Source: Janthinobacterium sp. 61
GTDB taxonomy: Bacteria > Pseudomonadota > Gammaproteobacteria > Burkholderiales > Burkholderiaceae_D
Reading direction: 5' to 3'
Assembly: GCF_002846335.1 (NCBI RefSeq)
Contig: NZ_PJMQ01000001.1
Span: 4,960,001 to 5,024,000 of the forward strand
Length of the DNA: 64,000 nucleotides
This document shows positions 22,601-32,231 of this stretch, piece after piece. Each line of letters begins with the position of its first letter. Position 1 is the stretch's first letter. The position numbers were made by a program, and so were the translations under genes. Below the pieces are notes generated by a model, which was not told the DNA's origin, did not search any database, and saw only the letters and a program-made list of their open reading frames with translations.

Positions 22601-25108
22601 ATGTCTACTCGTTTGCCTTTGCTGCCTATCACTGTTGGCCTGATGGCCTCGTCTTCCCTGGCCATGGCGCAAGATGGCGCTTATCAAGCCCCGCCGGCGC
22701 CCCTGCAAGCCATCGTCGATGCGCCGCGCGCGCCGACCCTGAGCCTGAGCCCGAAACGCAACCTGGCCGCCGTGCTGCCCACGCCATCCTTGCCCAGCAT
22801 TAGCGAAGTGGCGCAGCCAGAACTGAAGCTGGCGGGCTTGCGCATCAATCCGCGCACGTATTCGGCCAGCCGTTTCAGTTTTCACACGGGACTGGGCTTG
22901 CTCGACATCGATACGCAGAAGGAAATCAAGGTCAGCGGCTTGCCCGCCTCACCCCGCATCGCCGATCTGGCCTGGTCGCCCGACCAGCGTTACCTGGCGT
23001 TTACGCACATCGCCTTTGCCGATCCCGCCAGGGGCGTGAAGGAGTCCGGCGTGGAGCTGTGGCTGCTCGACGTGCAGACGAAAGCGGCGCGCAAGCTGGG
23101 CAATCAATCGCTGTCGGCCGTTTATGGCCGCGGCTTTTCCTGGATGCCCGACAGCAAGACCTTGCTGGTCCAGCTGAAACCGGCCAAGCTGGGCTCGGCG
23201 CCCGTGGCGAGTGGCATTCCGACGGGCCCATCCATCCAGGACAGCGTGCCGGGCAGCGGCGTCAAGCAATTGCGCACCTATCCCGACTTGCTGAAAAACG
23301 AACAGGATGCGCAGCTGTTCGAACACTACATTACCGTCCAGCTGGCCTTGCTGGACGTGGCGGGCAAGCAGCGCCTGGTTGGCCAGCCGGGCCAGTTCTC
23401 GCGCGTGTCGGCCTCGCCCGATGGCAAGCACCTGCTGACGACCAGCATCGTGCGTCCGTATTCCTATATCGTGCCGGCGCATGACTTTGGCCATAAAATC
23501 GACGTGCGCGACCTGAATGGCAAGGTGGTGCATGCGGTGGCGGCCCTGCCGCTGGAAGAAGGGCTGCCGCCAGGTAATGATGCCGTGTCCGCCGGCGTGC
23601 GCTCCGTCAGCTGGCGCGTCGATGCGCCCGCCACCCTGGTGTGGGCTGAAGCGCAGGATGGCGGCGACCCGGCCAAGGCGGTCGAGATCCGCGACATCGT
23701 CTATACGCAGGCGTCACCGTTCACCAACAAGCCGGCCGTGCTGGCCAAGCTAGGCTCGCGCTATGCGGGCGTGGCCTGGGGCCGCGGCGACCTGGCCCTG
23801 CTCAGCGAAGCGTGGTACAAGACGCGCGCCGTCAAGCAATGGCGCATCCAGCCGGATCAGCCGTCCGCCGTGGCGGGCACGCCTGGCGACCTCGTGTATG
23901 CCGGTTCCTTCGAAGACCGCTACAACGATCCGGGCCAGCCCGTCATGCGCGCGGACGCTGCCGGCTTGCCGCGCCTGCTCATCGCCGCCGATGGTTCCAT
24001 CCTGCTTGACGGCCAGGGCGCTTCGAAGGAAGGCGACCGACCATTCATCGACCGCCTGAACCTGGCGACGAAACAGAAGGAGCGGCTGTTCCAGAGCGCC
24101 GCGCCGTATTATGAAAATGTGGTGGCCGTGCTGGACGAGGATGGCAGCCGCTTGCTGTCGACGCGCGAATCGCCGACCGAGCAGCCGAATTTCTTCGTGC
24201 GCAACCTGAAACAGCAGGGCGCCGCGCAATTGACGGCCCTCACGCATTTCCCCCATCCGTTGCCGCAACTGAAGGACGTGCAGAAAGAGCTGATTCGCTA
24301 CAAGCGCGCCGATGGCGTGGACTTGACGGCCACCCTGATGCTGCCGCCAAACTACGACGCCCGCCGCGACGGTCCGCTGCCGACCCTGATGTGGGCGTAT
24401 CCGCAGGAATTCAAGACGGCCAGCGCGGCCAGCCAGACCAAGGGTTCGCCGTACAAATTCAATGCCGTCAGTTACTGGGGCCCGGCCGCCTTCCTGTCCA
24501 TGGGCTACGCCGTGCTCGACAATCCATCGTTCCCCATCGTCGGCAATGGCGAGCAGGAGCCGAACGACACCTACCTGCCGCAGCTGGTGGCTGACGCCGA
24601 AGCTGCCGTCGACGAGGTGGTGCGCCGTGGCGTGTCCGACCGCAACCGCATCGCCATCGGCGGCCACTCGTATGGCGCCTTCATGACGGGCAATTTGCTC
24701 GCGCACACGCGGCTATTCCGCGCCGGCATCGCCCGCAGCGGCGCCTATAACCGCACCTTGACGCCGTTCGGCTTCCAGGCGGAAGAGCGCTCGTTCTGGC
24801 AGGCGCCGGCCGTCTACCAGGCCATGTCGCCGTTTAATTATGCGGACAAGATCAAGGATGCGCTGCTGATGATCCATGGTGAGCAGGACAACAACTCGGG
24901 CACTTTCCCCATCCAGAGCGAGCGCATGTTCCAGGCCGTCAAGGGACTGGGCGGCACAGCGCGCCTGGTGATGCTGCCGAACGAAAGCCACGGCTACCGC
25001 GCGCGCGAATCGATCATGCAGATGCTGTATGAAAGCAACAACTGGCTGGAGAAATATGTGAAGAACGCGGCGCCGCCGGCCGCCGACGTCAAGCCGGCAG
25101 GCAAATAA
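22601..25108 (+). CDS. Exported S9-family serine peptidase (prolyl-oligopeptidase fold)
   Basis: 835 residues. The ATG at 22601, after CTGGAGTCCC, starts a signal peptide (PLLPITVGLMASSSLAMAQD). An N-terminal beta-propeller region follows (SPDQRYLAFTH, SASPDGKHLLTT), then an alpha/beta-hydrolase domain. The nucleophile is Ser690 in GGHSYGAF, with Asp763 in HGEQDNNSG and His797 in ESHGYR, a complete triad. It belongs to the S9 group that includes glutamyl- and acylaminoacyl-type peptidases; substrate preference cannot be read from sequence. It is likely periplasmic peptide degradation. The frame extends upstream to 22529 but without a signal-peptide-compatible start. Confidence 0.9.
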   Translation: MSTRLPLLPITVGLMASSSLAMAQDGAYQAPPAPLQAIVDAPRAPTLSLSPKRNLAAVLPTPSLPSISEVAQPELKLAGLRINPRTYSASRFSFHTGLGLLDIDTQKEIKVSGLPASPRIADLAWSPDQRYLAFTHIAFADPARGVKESGVELWLLDVQTKAARKLGNQSLSAVYGRGFSWMPDSKTLLVQLKPAKLGSAPVASGIPTGPSIQDSVPGSGVKQLRTYPDLLKNEQDAQLFEHYITVQLALLDVAGKQRLVGQPGQFSRVSASPDGKHLLTTSIVRPYSYIVPAHDFGHKIDVRDLNGKVVHAVAALPLEEGLPPGNDAVSAGVRSVSWRVDAPATLVWAEAQDGGDPAKAVEIRDIVYTQASPFTNKPAVLAKLGSRYAGVAWGRGDLALLSEAWYKTRAVKQWRIQPDQPSAVAGTPGDLVYAGSFEDRYNDPGQPVMRADAAGLPRLLIAADGSILLDGQGASKEGDRPFIDRLNLATKQKERLFQSAAPYYENVVAVLDEDGSRLLSTRESPTEQPNFFVRNLKQQGAAQLTALTHFPHPLPQLKDVQKELIRYKRADGVDLTATLMLPPNYDARRDGPLPTLMWAYPQEFKTASAASQTKGSPYKFNAVSYWGPAAFLSMGYAVLDNPSFPIVGNGEQEPNDTYLPQLVADAEAAVDEVVRRGVSDRNRIAIGGHSYGAFMTGNLLAHTRLFRAGIARSGAYNRTLTPFGFQAEERSFWQAPAVYQAMSPFNYADKIKDALLMIHGEQDNNSGTFPIQSERMFQAVKGLGGTARLVMLPNESHGYRARESIMQMLYESNNWLEKYVKNAAPPAADVKPAGK

Positions 25109-25164
25109 GGGCAGCGGCACGCATCTCGTGGTATGGTCTTCCTTTGTCTGCAGGGAGGCCAGCC

Positions 25165-25317
25165 ATGTCAGTCATCAATGCCCACCGCGCGCCTGACCCG
25201 GCGCCAGTCGATGAACCCATGCCGGCGCCGGAGCCGCAAGAAGCACCCGGGCGCCAGCCGGGGCCCGTGCATCCGGTGCCGCAGGACGATCCTGTGCCGC
25301 ACCCGCATCCCAGTTAA
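25165..25317 (+). CDS. Small proline-rich protein (50 residues)
   Basis: A short frame starting MSVINAHRAPDPAPVDEP and ending PVPHPHPS. It is preceded at good distance by CAGGGAGG (25151-25158), a strong ribosome site. Of 50 residues about 17 are proline; it is acidic/proline-rich, has no hydrophobic segment and is probably disordered. It lies between the S9 peptidase and a small hypothetical gene on the same strand. Codon third positions are GC-rich as in the neighbours. No function assigned. Confidence 0.55.
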   Translation: MSVINAHRAPDPAPVDEPMPAPEPQEAPGRQPGPVHPVPQDDPVPHPHPS

Positions 25318-25341
25318 TCTCGTCAAGAAAGGCTGTTTTAG

Positions 25342-25581
25342 ATGGCAATTGTCAAGGAAGTCTACACACGCAAAGTCAGCGGAGAATCGTTCGACTATGA
25401 ACTCGATTACACCCAGGGCGCGGACGTGGCCTGGATTGCGCGCGTGTACCACGACGGCGTGCTGAAAGGCTCGCCGCACGGCGCGCTGACGGCCAACGTG
25501 CTGTCCGGCCCCGCGCTGGAACAATATCTGCGCGCCTACGTCGAAGGCATGATCGAGCGGGGGCTTGACGTGGCCGAATAA
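25342..25581 (+). CDS. Conserved small hypothetical protein
   Basis: 79 residues: AIVKEVYTRKVSGESFDYEL, then TQGADVAWIARVYHDGVLKG and EQYLRAYVEGMIERGLDV. It appears to be an alpha/beta mini-domain, soluble. The ATG at 25342 has AAAGG 13 nt upstream, somewhat far. A terminator hairpin follows 22 nt after the stop. I do not recognise the family. Confidence 0.7.
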   Translation: MAIVKEVYTRKVSGESFDYELDYTQGADVAWIARVYHDGVLKGSPHGALTANVLSGPALEQYLRAYVEGMIERGLDVAE

Positions 25582-25603
25582 ACTGTTTGTGGTAGAGCAA
25601 AGA

Positions 25604-25630
25604 AAAGGGCGCCGAGGCGCCCTTTGTTGT
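25604..25630 (+). terminator. Intrinsic terminator after the small hypothetical gene
   Basis: AAAGGGCGCC (25604-25613) and GGCGCCCTTT (25616-25625) pair perfectly, the innermost bases opening to a small loop, followed by GTTGTTTC. The A-rich 5' side means it could work in both directions. Confidence 0.75.
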
Positions 25631-25639
25631 TTCTGGTGG

Positions 25640-25750
25640 TGTCGGATTACGCGGCTGCGCCGCTAATCCGACCTACGCACAGGCACGTGGGCCGTAGGTC
25701 GGATTAGCGCGGCAACGCCACGCGTAATCCGACAACATTGTTGGCCGCCA
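25640..25750. repeat. Composite hairpin repeat, copy 1 (permuted)
   Basis: Two inverted hairpin units: GTCGGATTA (25641-25649)/TAATCCGAC (25664-25672) and GTCGGATTA (25698-25706)/TAATCCGAC (25725-25733). CATTGTTGGC, the reverse complement of the spacer found in the other copies, follows. Compared with copies 2 to 4 the order of parts is permuted. It lies between a plus-strand gene and the convergent tamB. Confidence 0.9.
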
Positions 25751-25752
25751 CT

Positions 25753-28700
25753 CTAATCAAACGCCCACGTGTACAACACGTCCAGTGCATTGTTCGTGCC
25801 CGTCTGGAATTGCAGGGTAATGCGGCGGTTCAGCTTGTAGCGCAGCTTGACCAGGCTCGTCGCCGTGCTCGTGCCTTGTTCGAACGTCAGGTAGGCGCGC
25901 GACGACAGGCGCTTGCCGACGGTGACGACCGTGCTTTCCAGCCCTTGCGCCTGCGACAGGCCCACTTCGTCGAGGCCCAGCGAATTGGCCAGCTTGCCCT
26001 GCAAGCCGCCGCCGGAGCCGCCGAAGAGGGCGCCTGCGGCCGTCGTCAGCAGGGCCATTTCATCGCCGGCCGCCGTTTCCGCGCCGTGGCCGAGGATCAG
26101 CCAGGCCAGCTTGTCGCTGTCCGACACGCTCGGCGTGGAGACCAGCTTGGCCGTCGGTGACTGCGCCGTGCCGCGCACTTCCACGCCCGCTTCCACATTC
26201 GTTTCCGACAGCGCTTCGCCCTCGGGCCGCTTGCGCACGGCCAGGATGTTCAGGGACGGGTTGTCGTAGGCGCCCGTGAAGGCGATCAAGCCCCGTTCGA
26301 TCGACAGCTTTTGCCCATAGGCCGCGTACTGGCCGTTGCTGACTTTGATGCTGCCCGTCACGCGCGGCGCGGCGCGGTTGATGACGCGGGCGCGTATATT
26401 GCCCGCCAGGTCGGCGTCGAGGCCCATGCCGCGCAAGTGGAAGGCATTGCCCAGGTCGAACTCGAGGTCGATATTCAGGGGCAGCGAAGGCGCTTCCTTG
26501 CTGCCCTTGACTTCCTTGCCCAGCACCACCACGTCGCTGCTTTGCGTGGGGGTATCTTGCGGCGCCAGTTCGATCAGCGCACGGTTGGCCTTGAACTTGC
26601 CCTCGAAGCTGAAGCGCTTGTCGTTGCGCACCAGGGTGCTGTTGCCCGACAGGATCAAGGTGCGGTCGGGACGCGACAGCGCCTGCAGGCGGTCGGCCAT
26701 CAGTTTCAATTCCAGGCTCGCTTCGCCATTCGCAAAGCGTACCCAGCCATCAGCCTGCACCTTGCCATCGCCGCCGTCAAAGCTCAGGCGCTGCAATTGC
26801 AACTGATCGCCGGCCAGCTTGGCTTGCAGCACGCCATTGCGCAACTTCAAGCCCTGGTCGGCCCAGTTCACCAGCAGCTTGCTGCCATTGATGTCGCCAT
26901 TCAATTGCGGCGCGCCGATGCTGCCGCTGCCGGCCAGCGCGATTTTCAGGGCGCCGCCCAGCTCCAGGCCTGGCTGGCCCGTCAGCGGCGCCAGCCAGGC
27001 CAGTGTATCGACGTTGGTGGTGGCCGTCAGCGAGAGGGCACTGTCGTTGCTGATGCGTCCACCCAGCATTTGCACGGTGGCATTGATATCGCTCTGGCCC
27101 GCGCGCGCGCCATCGAGTTTCACGGCCAGGCGCAGTTGCTGGTTCGCTACATCCACGCGGGCATCGAAGGTGCGCAGGCCCAGCGCCAGCGGCTGTTCCA
27201 CGCCCACCGTCACGTCGCCTTTTTCGCGGTAGATGTGCAGCATGCCGGCCAAAGACGGATCTTTCTGCTTGGCCGTCGGTACCTGCATGTCGAGCGACCA
27301 TTGCGCGCCCAGGGTCAGGTCGCTGCGCGCATTGGCTTGCAGCGAGGGTATCACTTGCGCCAGATAGGTCAGCGCCACGCCGGCCGCCTGGCCGGAACTG
27401 GTCCAGCGGGGGCCGTTCTTGACCAGGCTTTGCATGGTGATGCTGCCTGCCGGTAATTTGATGACGGTGTTGCCCACGCTGATCTGTTCAGGCTGGCCCA
27501 GGCCCGCCACGCCGCTGCCGGCGGGACCGGCCACTTTCACGGGCACGGGCGCTTGCAGCACCAGCGCATAGCGGCCCTTGTTTTGCAGGCTGTCGATCGT
27601 GCCTGTCCAGTTGGCACCGCTCTGGCTGCCCCGGATTTGTACGGTGGCATCGAAATCGTCATTGCGCGCCGTCAAACTGACCGTATGGCTGCCGCGCGTG
27701 CCCGTCGTACCAAGGCGGGCGCTGGCCAGCTTGAAGGTGGGCGTGCTGTAGCCCGTGATGTCCAGGCTGCTGACCATGGGGTCGAGCGCGCCCTGGCCGG
27801 CGCCCACGCTGGCGCTGCCTTTGATGGATTTCAATTGCTGGTCGCCAAAGAAGGTCAGGTCACGGCCATCGAGTGTCAGTTGCGCGGCCGGCGCATCCAT
27901 CTTGCCGCTCACGGAACCGGCTGCCTGCAGCACGCCGGCAAAGCGCGGACCCAGGGTCGACAGTTGCGGCGCGTCGAGTTTCCACGCCAGCTTGTCCGTG
28001 GCGCCGCCCAGCGCGCCCTTGGCCAGCAGGCTGTTCGGCCCCAGGCGCAGTTCCGCATCCACGCTGTCTATGCGTTTCGCGTTGGCCGACAGCCTGGCAT
28101 AGCCGGCCAGCGGCGCGTTTTGCAGCGTCGATTCGCGCAAGCCGAGGTTCAGGGCCACTTGCCAGTCGCCGCTCAGGCGGCCGCTGCCGTTGAAATCCGC
28201 ATTGACGTTGCCGTTGGGCAGTGATGCGCCAAACGCGGCCGGGTTGATCTTTTGCAAGGAACCCGTCATTTTCAATTCCGCTTCCTTCTTCGGTCCCGTC
28301 AAGCCCACGTCGCCGCTGGCGTGGATGGCGCTGTCTGGCGCGGGACGCTTGCCGCTGGTGAGGCCCAGTCCTTTTGCATCGGCAACAAAGCTCGTGCGCG
28401 GCTGCTGGAGGGTGCCCTGCACCACGCCGCTGGCCAGCACGCTGCCCAGCAAGTCGCCCTGCAGGGCGGAAAGTTGCCGTGCATCGACGTTCCAGTTGAG
28501 CTTTTCGCCGGCGCCGCCAAAGTTGCCCTTGGCCGTGAGATTATTCTTGCCCAGCGCCAATTGCACGTCGATGCCGCTGAAATGGGCCGCATCGGCCGTC
28601 AGCTTGCCCTTGCCGGACAAAGGCTGGTCGAGCAGCTTGCTGGGGCGCACGGTGAAGTCTGCATTGGCCAGCCATTGTGGCGCCACGTGGCCGCTGGCGC

Positions 28701-30177
28701 GCACGTCGAGGTTCAGGTCGGCCACGGGGAAGGCGCCGAAGTCTGCGGGATTGAGGCGGCTGGTATTGGCCACGGCCTTGAATGGCTGTTCATCCTTCAG
28801 GCTGATCTGGCCCGTCGCGTTGACGCTGCTTTTGCCTGCTTGCAAGGTTGCCTTGCGTAGTTGCACCAGGGAATCTGCCAGGGTGGCTTCCACGTCCAGG
28901 CGCAACTTGGCCTCACCGAGCTTGGCGCGCAGGGTTTGCGTCTTGCCGTCGCTGTCGAGCACGATATCGCCGACGATCTTCGTGCTATTGATGCTGCTGT
29001 AAATATGCTGCAAGTCGATCTTGTCCGTGTGCAAGGTCAGCTGCGCATTGCCGATGGGAGCGTCGGCCGCATTGCGGTTGAGTTTGCCACTGCCCGTGAA
29101 TTTGCCCGCGTTGCCGAAATCGATGATGGCCGATTCCAGGGTGGTGGCTGTCAGGGTGCCGCCCAGGCGCGCTTCGAACTGGCGCAGCGGCAGCTTTTGC
29201 TGGTCGATGGGGCCGGGCGTGGCGTGGTTGAGGATGGCCAGCTTGCCCGACACGGTTTGCGCATTGGGCCGCGTGTCGATGGCGGCGTCGAGTTCCAGGC
29301 TCAGGTCCGCCTGCGGCAGGGTCGCGTCGAACTTGCCCGGATTGATGTTGCGGCCTTTGATACTGGCCGAGCGCAGGATGATGACGGGGTCGAACGGTAC
29401 CAGCGCCAACTGGGCGTCGGCCGTAGCCGCACCCGCGCTGCCCTTGGCTGTCACGTTCAGCACGTTCAAGTCGCCGCCCAGCTGCAGGGTCAGGGCGGCT
29501 GGTTTTTCACCGGCGGCGGCATTGAGCTGCGTCAAGCCCGCCTTGCCGCTGAGCTTGAACGGCTGCGTGGCGGCAATCGTCGCGCTGGCCGTGGCCTGGC
29601 CGAACGGCGTCAAGGCCGAGGCGTCTTCCAGCTGCCATTGGGTCTTGTCGCCCGACAAGGTGAAATGAATTTTTTCAAATACCGTGTTGCCGCTCGCGCT
29701 GATGAGGGTGACCTTGTCCAGGCGCGCGTCGGAAATGCCGATCTTGAACGGCGACGCCAGGCTGGCGGGCATGGTCGACGGTTCCTCGGAGGGCGCCGTA
29801 CTCTCCACGGACAGGCTGGCCACATGCAGTTCGCTGATGGCGATGCCTTCCGAAAAGAATTGGAAGGGTGACCAGTTGATATCGATATTGTCGGCCGTGA
29901 TGTGCTGCGTCTTGCTGCGGTAGCTGACGTGGCCCAGGTGCATGCGATTGTAGAGCGAGCCGGACACGCCCGACACTTCGATTTCGCCGCCGCTGGCACT
30001 GGCCACTTTTTGCACCAGCATCTGCAAGGTCGATTCGCGGCCCAGGAACCAGAAGGCACCACCCAGCAGCACGGCCAGGCTGGCAACGGCGATCAGGAGG
30101 TAGCGCAGCGCCCGGCGCGGTTTTTTCGCCGGCGGTGGCGGCGCGGTGTCGTGGGACTCGGTAGTAATATCAGACAT
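25753..30177 (-). CDS. tamB: TamB, inner-membrane-anchored translocation and assembly module protein
   Basis: 1474 residues. A single N-terminal membrane anchor (LRYLLIAVASLAVLLGGAFWFL) is followed by a very long repetitive beta-rich periplasmic part of the AsmA/VPS13 bridge type (LDLQHIYSSINST..., repeated LxAKGxxGGAxxKLxWxxDAxQLS units). The C-terminal TamB domain ends in LDEVGLSQAQGLE, VTVGKRLSSRAYLTFEQG and LQFQTGTNNALDVLYTWAFD, the signature ending. TamB works with TamA in outer-membrane protein assembly and probably lipid transport. The start codon overlaps the tamA stop by one base. Repeated units near 27.9 and 28.5 kb are internal family repeats, not a duplication artefact. Confidence 0.95.
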   Translation of the reverse strand: MSDITTESHDTAPPPPAKKPRRALRYLLIAVASLAVLLGGAFWFLGRESTLQMLVQKVASASGGEIEVSGVSGSLYNRMHLGHVSYRSKTQHITADNIDINWSPFQFFSEGIAISELHVASLSVESTAPSEEPSTMPASLASPFKIGISDARLDKVTLISASGNTVFEKIHFTLSGDKTQWQLEDASALTPFGQATASATIAATQPFKLSGKAGLTQLNAAAGEKPAALTLQLGGDLNVLNVTAKGSAGAATADAQLALVPFDPVIILRSASIKGRNINPGKFDATLPQADLSLELDAAIDTRPNAQTVSGKLAILNHATPGPIDQQKLPLRQFEARLGGTLTATTLESAIIDFGNAGKFTGSGKLNRNAADAPIGNAQLTLHTDKIDLQHIYSSINSTKIVGDIVLDSDGKTQTLRAKLGEAKLRLDVEATLADSLVQLRKATLQAGKSSVNATGQISLKDEQPFKAVANTSRLNPADFGAFPVADLNLDVRASGHVAPQWLANADFTVRPSKLLDQPLSGKGKLTADAAHFSGIDVQLALGKNNLTAKGNFGGAGEKLNWNVDARQLSALQGDLLGSVLASGVVQGTLQQPRTSFVADAKGLGLTSGKRPAPDSAIHASGDVGLTGPKKEAELKMTGSLQKINPAAFGASLPNGNVNADFNGSGRLSGDWQVALNLGLRESTLQNAPLAGYARLSANAKRIDSVDAELRLGPNSLLAKGALGGATDKLAWKLDAPQLSTLGPRFAGVLQAAGSVSGKMDAPAAQLTLDGRDLTFFGDQQLKSIKGSASVGAGQGALDPMVSSLDITGYSTPTFKLASARLGTTGTRGSHTVSLTARNDDFDATVQIRGSQSGANWTGTIDSLQNKGRYALVLQAPVPVKVAGPAGSGVAGLGQPEQISVGNTVIKLPAGSITMQSLVKNGPRWTSSGQAAGVALTYLAQVIPSLQANARSDLTLGAQWSLDMQVPTAKQKDPSLAGMLHIYREKGDVTVGVEQPLALGLRTFDARVDVANQQLRLAVKLDGARAGQSDINATVQMLGGRISNDSALSLTATTNVDTLAWLAPLTGQPGLELGGALKIALAGSGSIGAPQLNGDINGSKLLVNWADQGLKLRNGVLQAKLAGDQLQLQRLSFDGGDGKVQADGWVRFANGEASLELKLMADRLQALSRPDRTLILSGNSTLVRNDKRFSFEGKFKANRALIELAPQDTPTQSSDVVVLGKEVKGSKEAPSLPLNIDLEFDLGNAFHLRGMGLDADLAGNIRARVINRAAPRVTGSIKVSNGQYAAYGQKLSIERGLIAFTGAYDNPSLNILAVRKRPEGEALSETNVEAGVEVRGTAQSPTAKLVSTPSVSDSDKLAWLILGHGAETAAGDEMALLTTAAGALFGGSGGGLQGKLANSLGLDEVGLSQAQGLESTVVTVGKRLSSRAYLTFEQGTSTATSLVKLRYKLNRRITLQFQTGTNNALDVLYTWAFD

Positions 30178-32183
30178 CAGAAAGTGAATCCCAGAGAGAA
30201 GTGCAAACGGTATTTTTGGACGGCGTGGCCATATGCCACGTCGACATTGATGGGGCCGACGGGGCTCTTGTAGCGCCCGCCCAGGCCGTAGCCCGATTTC
30301 GGCGTCATGGCCGCTTTCACGGTATCGGCCGCGTTACCGGCGTCATAGAAGGCGGCAATCGCCCATTTCGGCTTGAACCAGTATTGGTATTCGGCGCTGC
30401 CGGTCAGCATGTAGCGTCCGCCGACGGTGGCGTCGCCTTCCTTGACGCCCAGTTCCTGGTAGCCATAGCCGCGCACCGACTGGTCGCCGCCCGCGCGGAA
30501 CAGGTAGACGGCCGGCACGCCGCGCTTTTCCTTCGAACCCAGCGCGCCCATTTCGCCACGCACGATCAGCTCGCCTTTTTCGCCCAGCGGACGGTAATAC
30601 ACGGCCTTGCCGGCCACACGCACGAAGCGCTCGTCCGTCAGCACGGGCAGCAGGGCGCCGCCCACCTGGGCATTGATGACATAGCCCTTGGTGGGGAACA
30701 GCAGGCTGTCGAGGCTGCGCTTGGTGATGGCATAGGTCAGGGGCAAGCTCTTGCTGCGCGTCTGTTCCAGGCCCACGACGGTCTTGTCTTCGCTGAGGAA
30801 CTCGAACGTCAGGCTGCGTTCGAGGTTGGTGCCGCCCCAGTTACGCTTGGCCGAGATGGTGGTGACGGCCGTGATTTCATTGGAAATGTCGCTGCGTTCG
30901 AACGAAGCGCCCGCGCTGTCGTTGTAGCCGCGTTCGGTCGTCGGAAAGTAAAAATTGGCGTGCGCCGCCTGTTTCTTCGTTTCCATGGTGAGGGCGCTCT
31001 TGAAGCGCGTGCCCCACACGTTCAGGTTGTCATAGTTGAGCTGGGCGCGATTGCCCGTATTCGTACTGAAACCAAGGCCGGCGCTGACGTTCTGCTGCTT
31101 GTTTTCCGTCACGCGCACCACCAGCGGCAACTGCGGCGCGGGGCCGCGGTTGACGGGCCTGGCTTCGGGGACGGCGCCGGAGGCCTCGGCTTGCTGGCTT
31201 TCCTGGCCCGCCTCAATCTGCTCGCCCAGGATGCTGCTCATGTCGGCGCTCACCTCCACGCTGGCAAAGTAGCCCGTGTCCTGCAGGCGAGCCTGCAACG
31301 ATTGCAACGCCGATTCGCTGTAATAGTCACCCGGGCGTATCTTGTCGAGGTTGCGGATGATGGCTTCCGGGTAGCGTTTCAGGCCTTCGATGCGCAGTTC
31401 GCCAAAGCGCAGTTCAGGGCCGCTGTCGAGCACCACCAGCAAGGATACCTTGTGCGTTTCCGGGTCGACCACGGCTTGCGTATCGACCAGTTGGGCGCGC
31501 GGATAACGCGTCTGCACCACTTCGCGCAGCAGCGCGCGCTTGGCCGATTCCCAGTCGGCCTGGCGAAACACGCTGCCTGCCTTCAGCGGCCAGCTGCGCT
31601 TGAGCGCTTCCGTATCATATGGTTCGGATGCGGCCAGCGGCGGCGTGGGATCGAAGCCGCGCAATTCCAGCTCGACCTTGTCAATGGTCACCGGTGCACC
31701 CGGCTCGACGTCGACGATGACGACAGGTTTGGCGCCCGTCGTATCGACGCGCACCGTGACGACGGGCGTATAGTAGCCAGCCGTGGCGACGAGGTTCCTG
31801 GCTTGCTCAGGCGTATCACGCACGAGGCGCTGCAATTGCACACGGTCCATGCGCGGGTTGCCGCGGAAGCGTTCCAGGTCCAGGTTTTTTTCCAGCAAGT
31901 CATCGAGGTCACCGGGCGCGTTGACCTTGACCTCGTACTGCAGCGGGGCGGGAGCCGCTTCCGTGCTGACGGGGCTGTCTGCAACGGCGTCTTGCGGACG
32001 CTCTTGCGTGCGCTCCTGTGTTCCGTCCTGCGCGCGGGCCTGGGCGATCGGGCATATCAAGATGACACTACCAGCGGCCGCCAGTGTCAGTTGACCCATT
32101 ACTTTTGTCACTACTTGTGCCAAAATTCGTGGTCGTATCGCCTTGCCGGCAGCCGTATGCCGTATGGGTCGTGCAGAAAACAT
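30177..32183 (-). CDS. tamA: TamA, BamA-family outer membrane assembly protein
   Basis: 668 residues from the ATG at 32183, preceded on its strand by CTGGAGCACC; the upstream in-frame extension lacks a ribosome site. The N-terminus carries a signal-like segment (QLTLAAAGSVILICPIAQARAQ) after an unusually long basic stretch. POTRA domains follow (YEVKVNAPGDLDDLLEKNLD; ELRFGELRIEGLKRYPEAII). The 16-stranded barrel shows the conserved RAGGDQSVRGYGYQELG loop (VRGY/F motif), FYDAGNAAD, GYGLGGRYKSPVGPINVDVAYG and the terminal LHFSLGFTF ending in phenylalanine. It forms the Tam complex with TamB, encoded directly downstream with a one-base overlap. Confidence 0.95.
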   Translation of the reverse strand: MFSARPIRHTAAGKAIRPRILAQVVTKVMGQLTLAAAGSVILICPIAQARAQDGTQERTQERPQDAVADSPVSTEAAPAPLQYEVKVNAPGDLDDLLEKNLDLERFRGNPRMDRVQLQRLVRDTPEQARNLVATAGYYTPVVTVRVDTTGAKPVVIVDVEPGAPVTIDKVELELRGFDPTPPLAASEPYDTEALKRSWPLKAGSVFRQADWESAKRALLREVVQTRYPRAQLVDTQAVVDPETHKVSLLVVLDSGPELRFGELRIEGLKRYPEAIIRNLDKIRPGDYYSESALQSLQARLQDTGYFASVEVSADMSSILGEQIEAGQESQQAEASGAVPEARPVNRGPAPQLPLVVRVTENKQQNVSAGLGFSTNTGNRAQLNYDNLNVWGTRFKSALTMETKKQAAHANFYFPTTERGYNDSAGASFERSDISNEITAVTTISAKRNWGGTNLERSLTFEFLSEDKTVVGLEQTRSKSLPLTYAITKRSLDSLLFPTKGYVINAQVGGALLPVLTDERFVRVAGKAVYYRPLGEKGELIVRGEMGALGSKEKRGVPAVYLFRAGGDQSVRGYGYQELGVKEGDATVGGRYMLTGSAEYQYWFKPKWAIAAFYDAGNAADTVKAAMTPKSGYGLGGRYKSPVGPINVDVAYGHAVQKYRLHFSLGFTF

Positions 32184-32215
32184 GGTGCTCCAGATGAGTA
32201 AATGCTGACTGCATG

Positions 32216-32231
32216 TTACCGGAATCGGTAA
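32216..32231. promoter_or_regulatory. Inverted repeat in the tamA-queC divergent promoter region
   Basis: TTACCG-GAAT-CGGTAA forms a perfect 6-bp dyad between the two divergent genes. It could be an operator. I cannot match it to a known regulator, and it does not look like a preQ1 riboswitch. Confidence 0.3.

Noticed and set aside
25640..25750. CRISPR-like array
   Set aside because: The repeats are paired inverted hairpins dispersed over 37 kb, not regularly spaced direct repeats, and no cas genes are present.
26311..27456. 381-residue plus-strand frame opposite tamB
   Set aside because: Antisense shadow; tamB is an intact 1474-codon gene.
27900..28600. Recent tandem duplication inside tamB
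   Set aside because: Similar protein units recur but the DNA has diverged; this is the usual internal repetition of TamB/AsmA-like proteins.
30201..32201. 666-residue plus-strand open frame opposite tamA
   Set aside because: Arg/His/Gln-rich composition typical of a GC-rich antisense shadow; tamA on the other strand has clear POTRA and barrel motifs.
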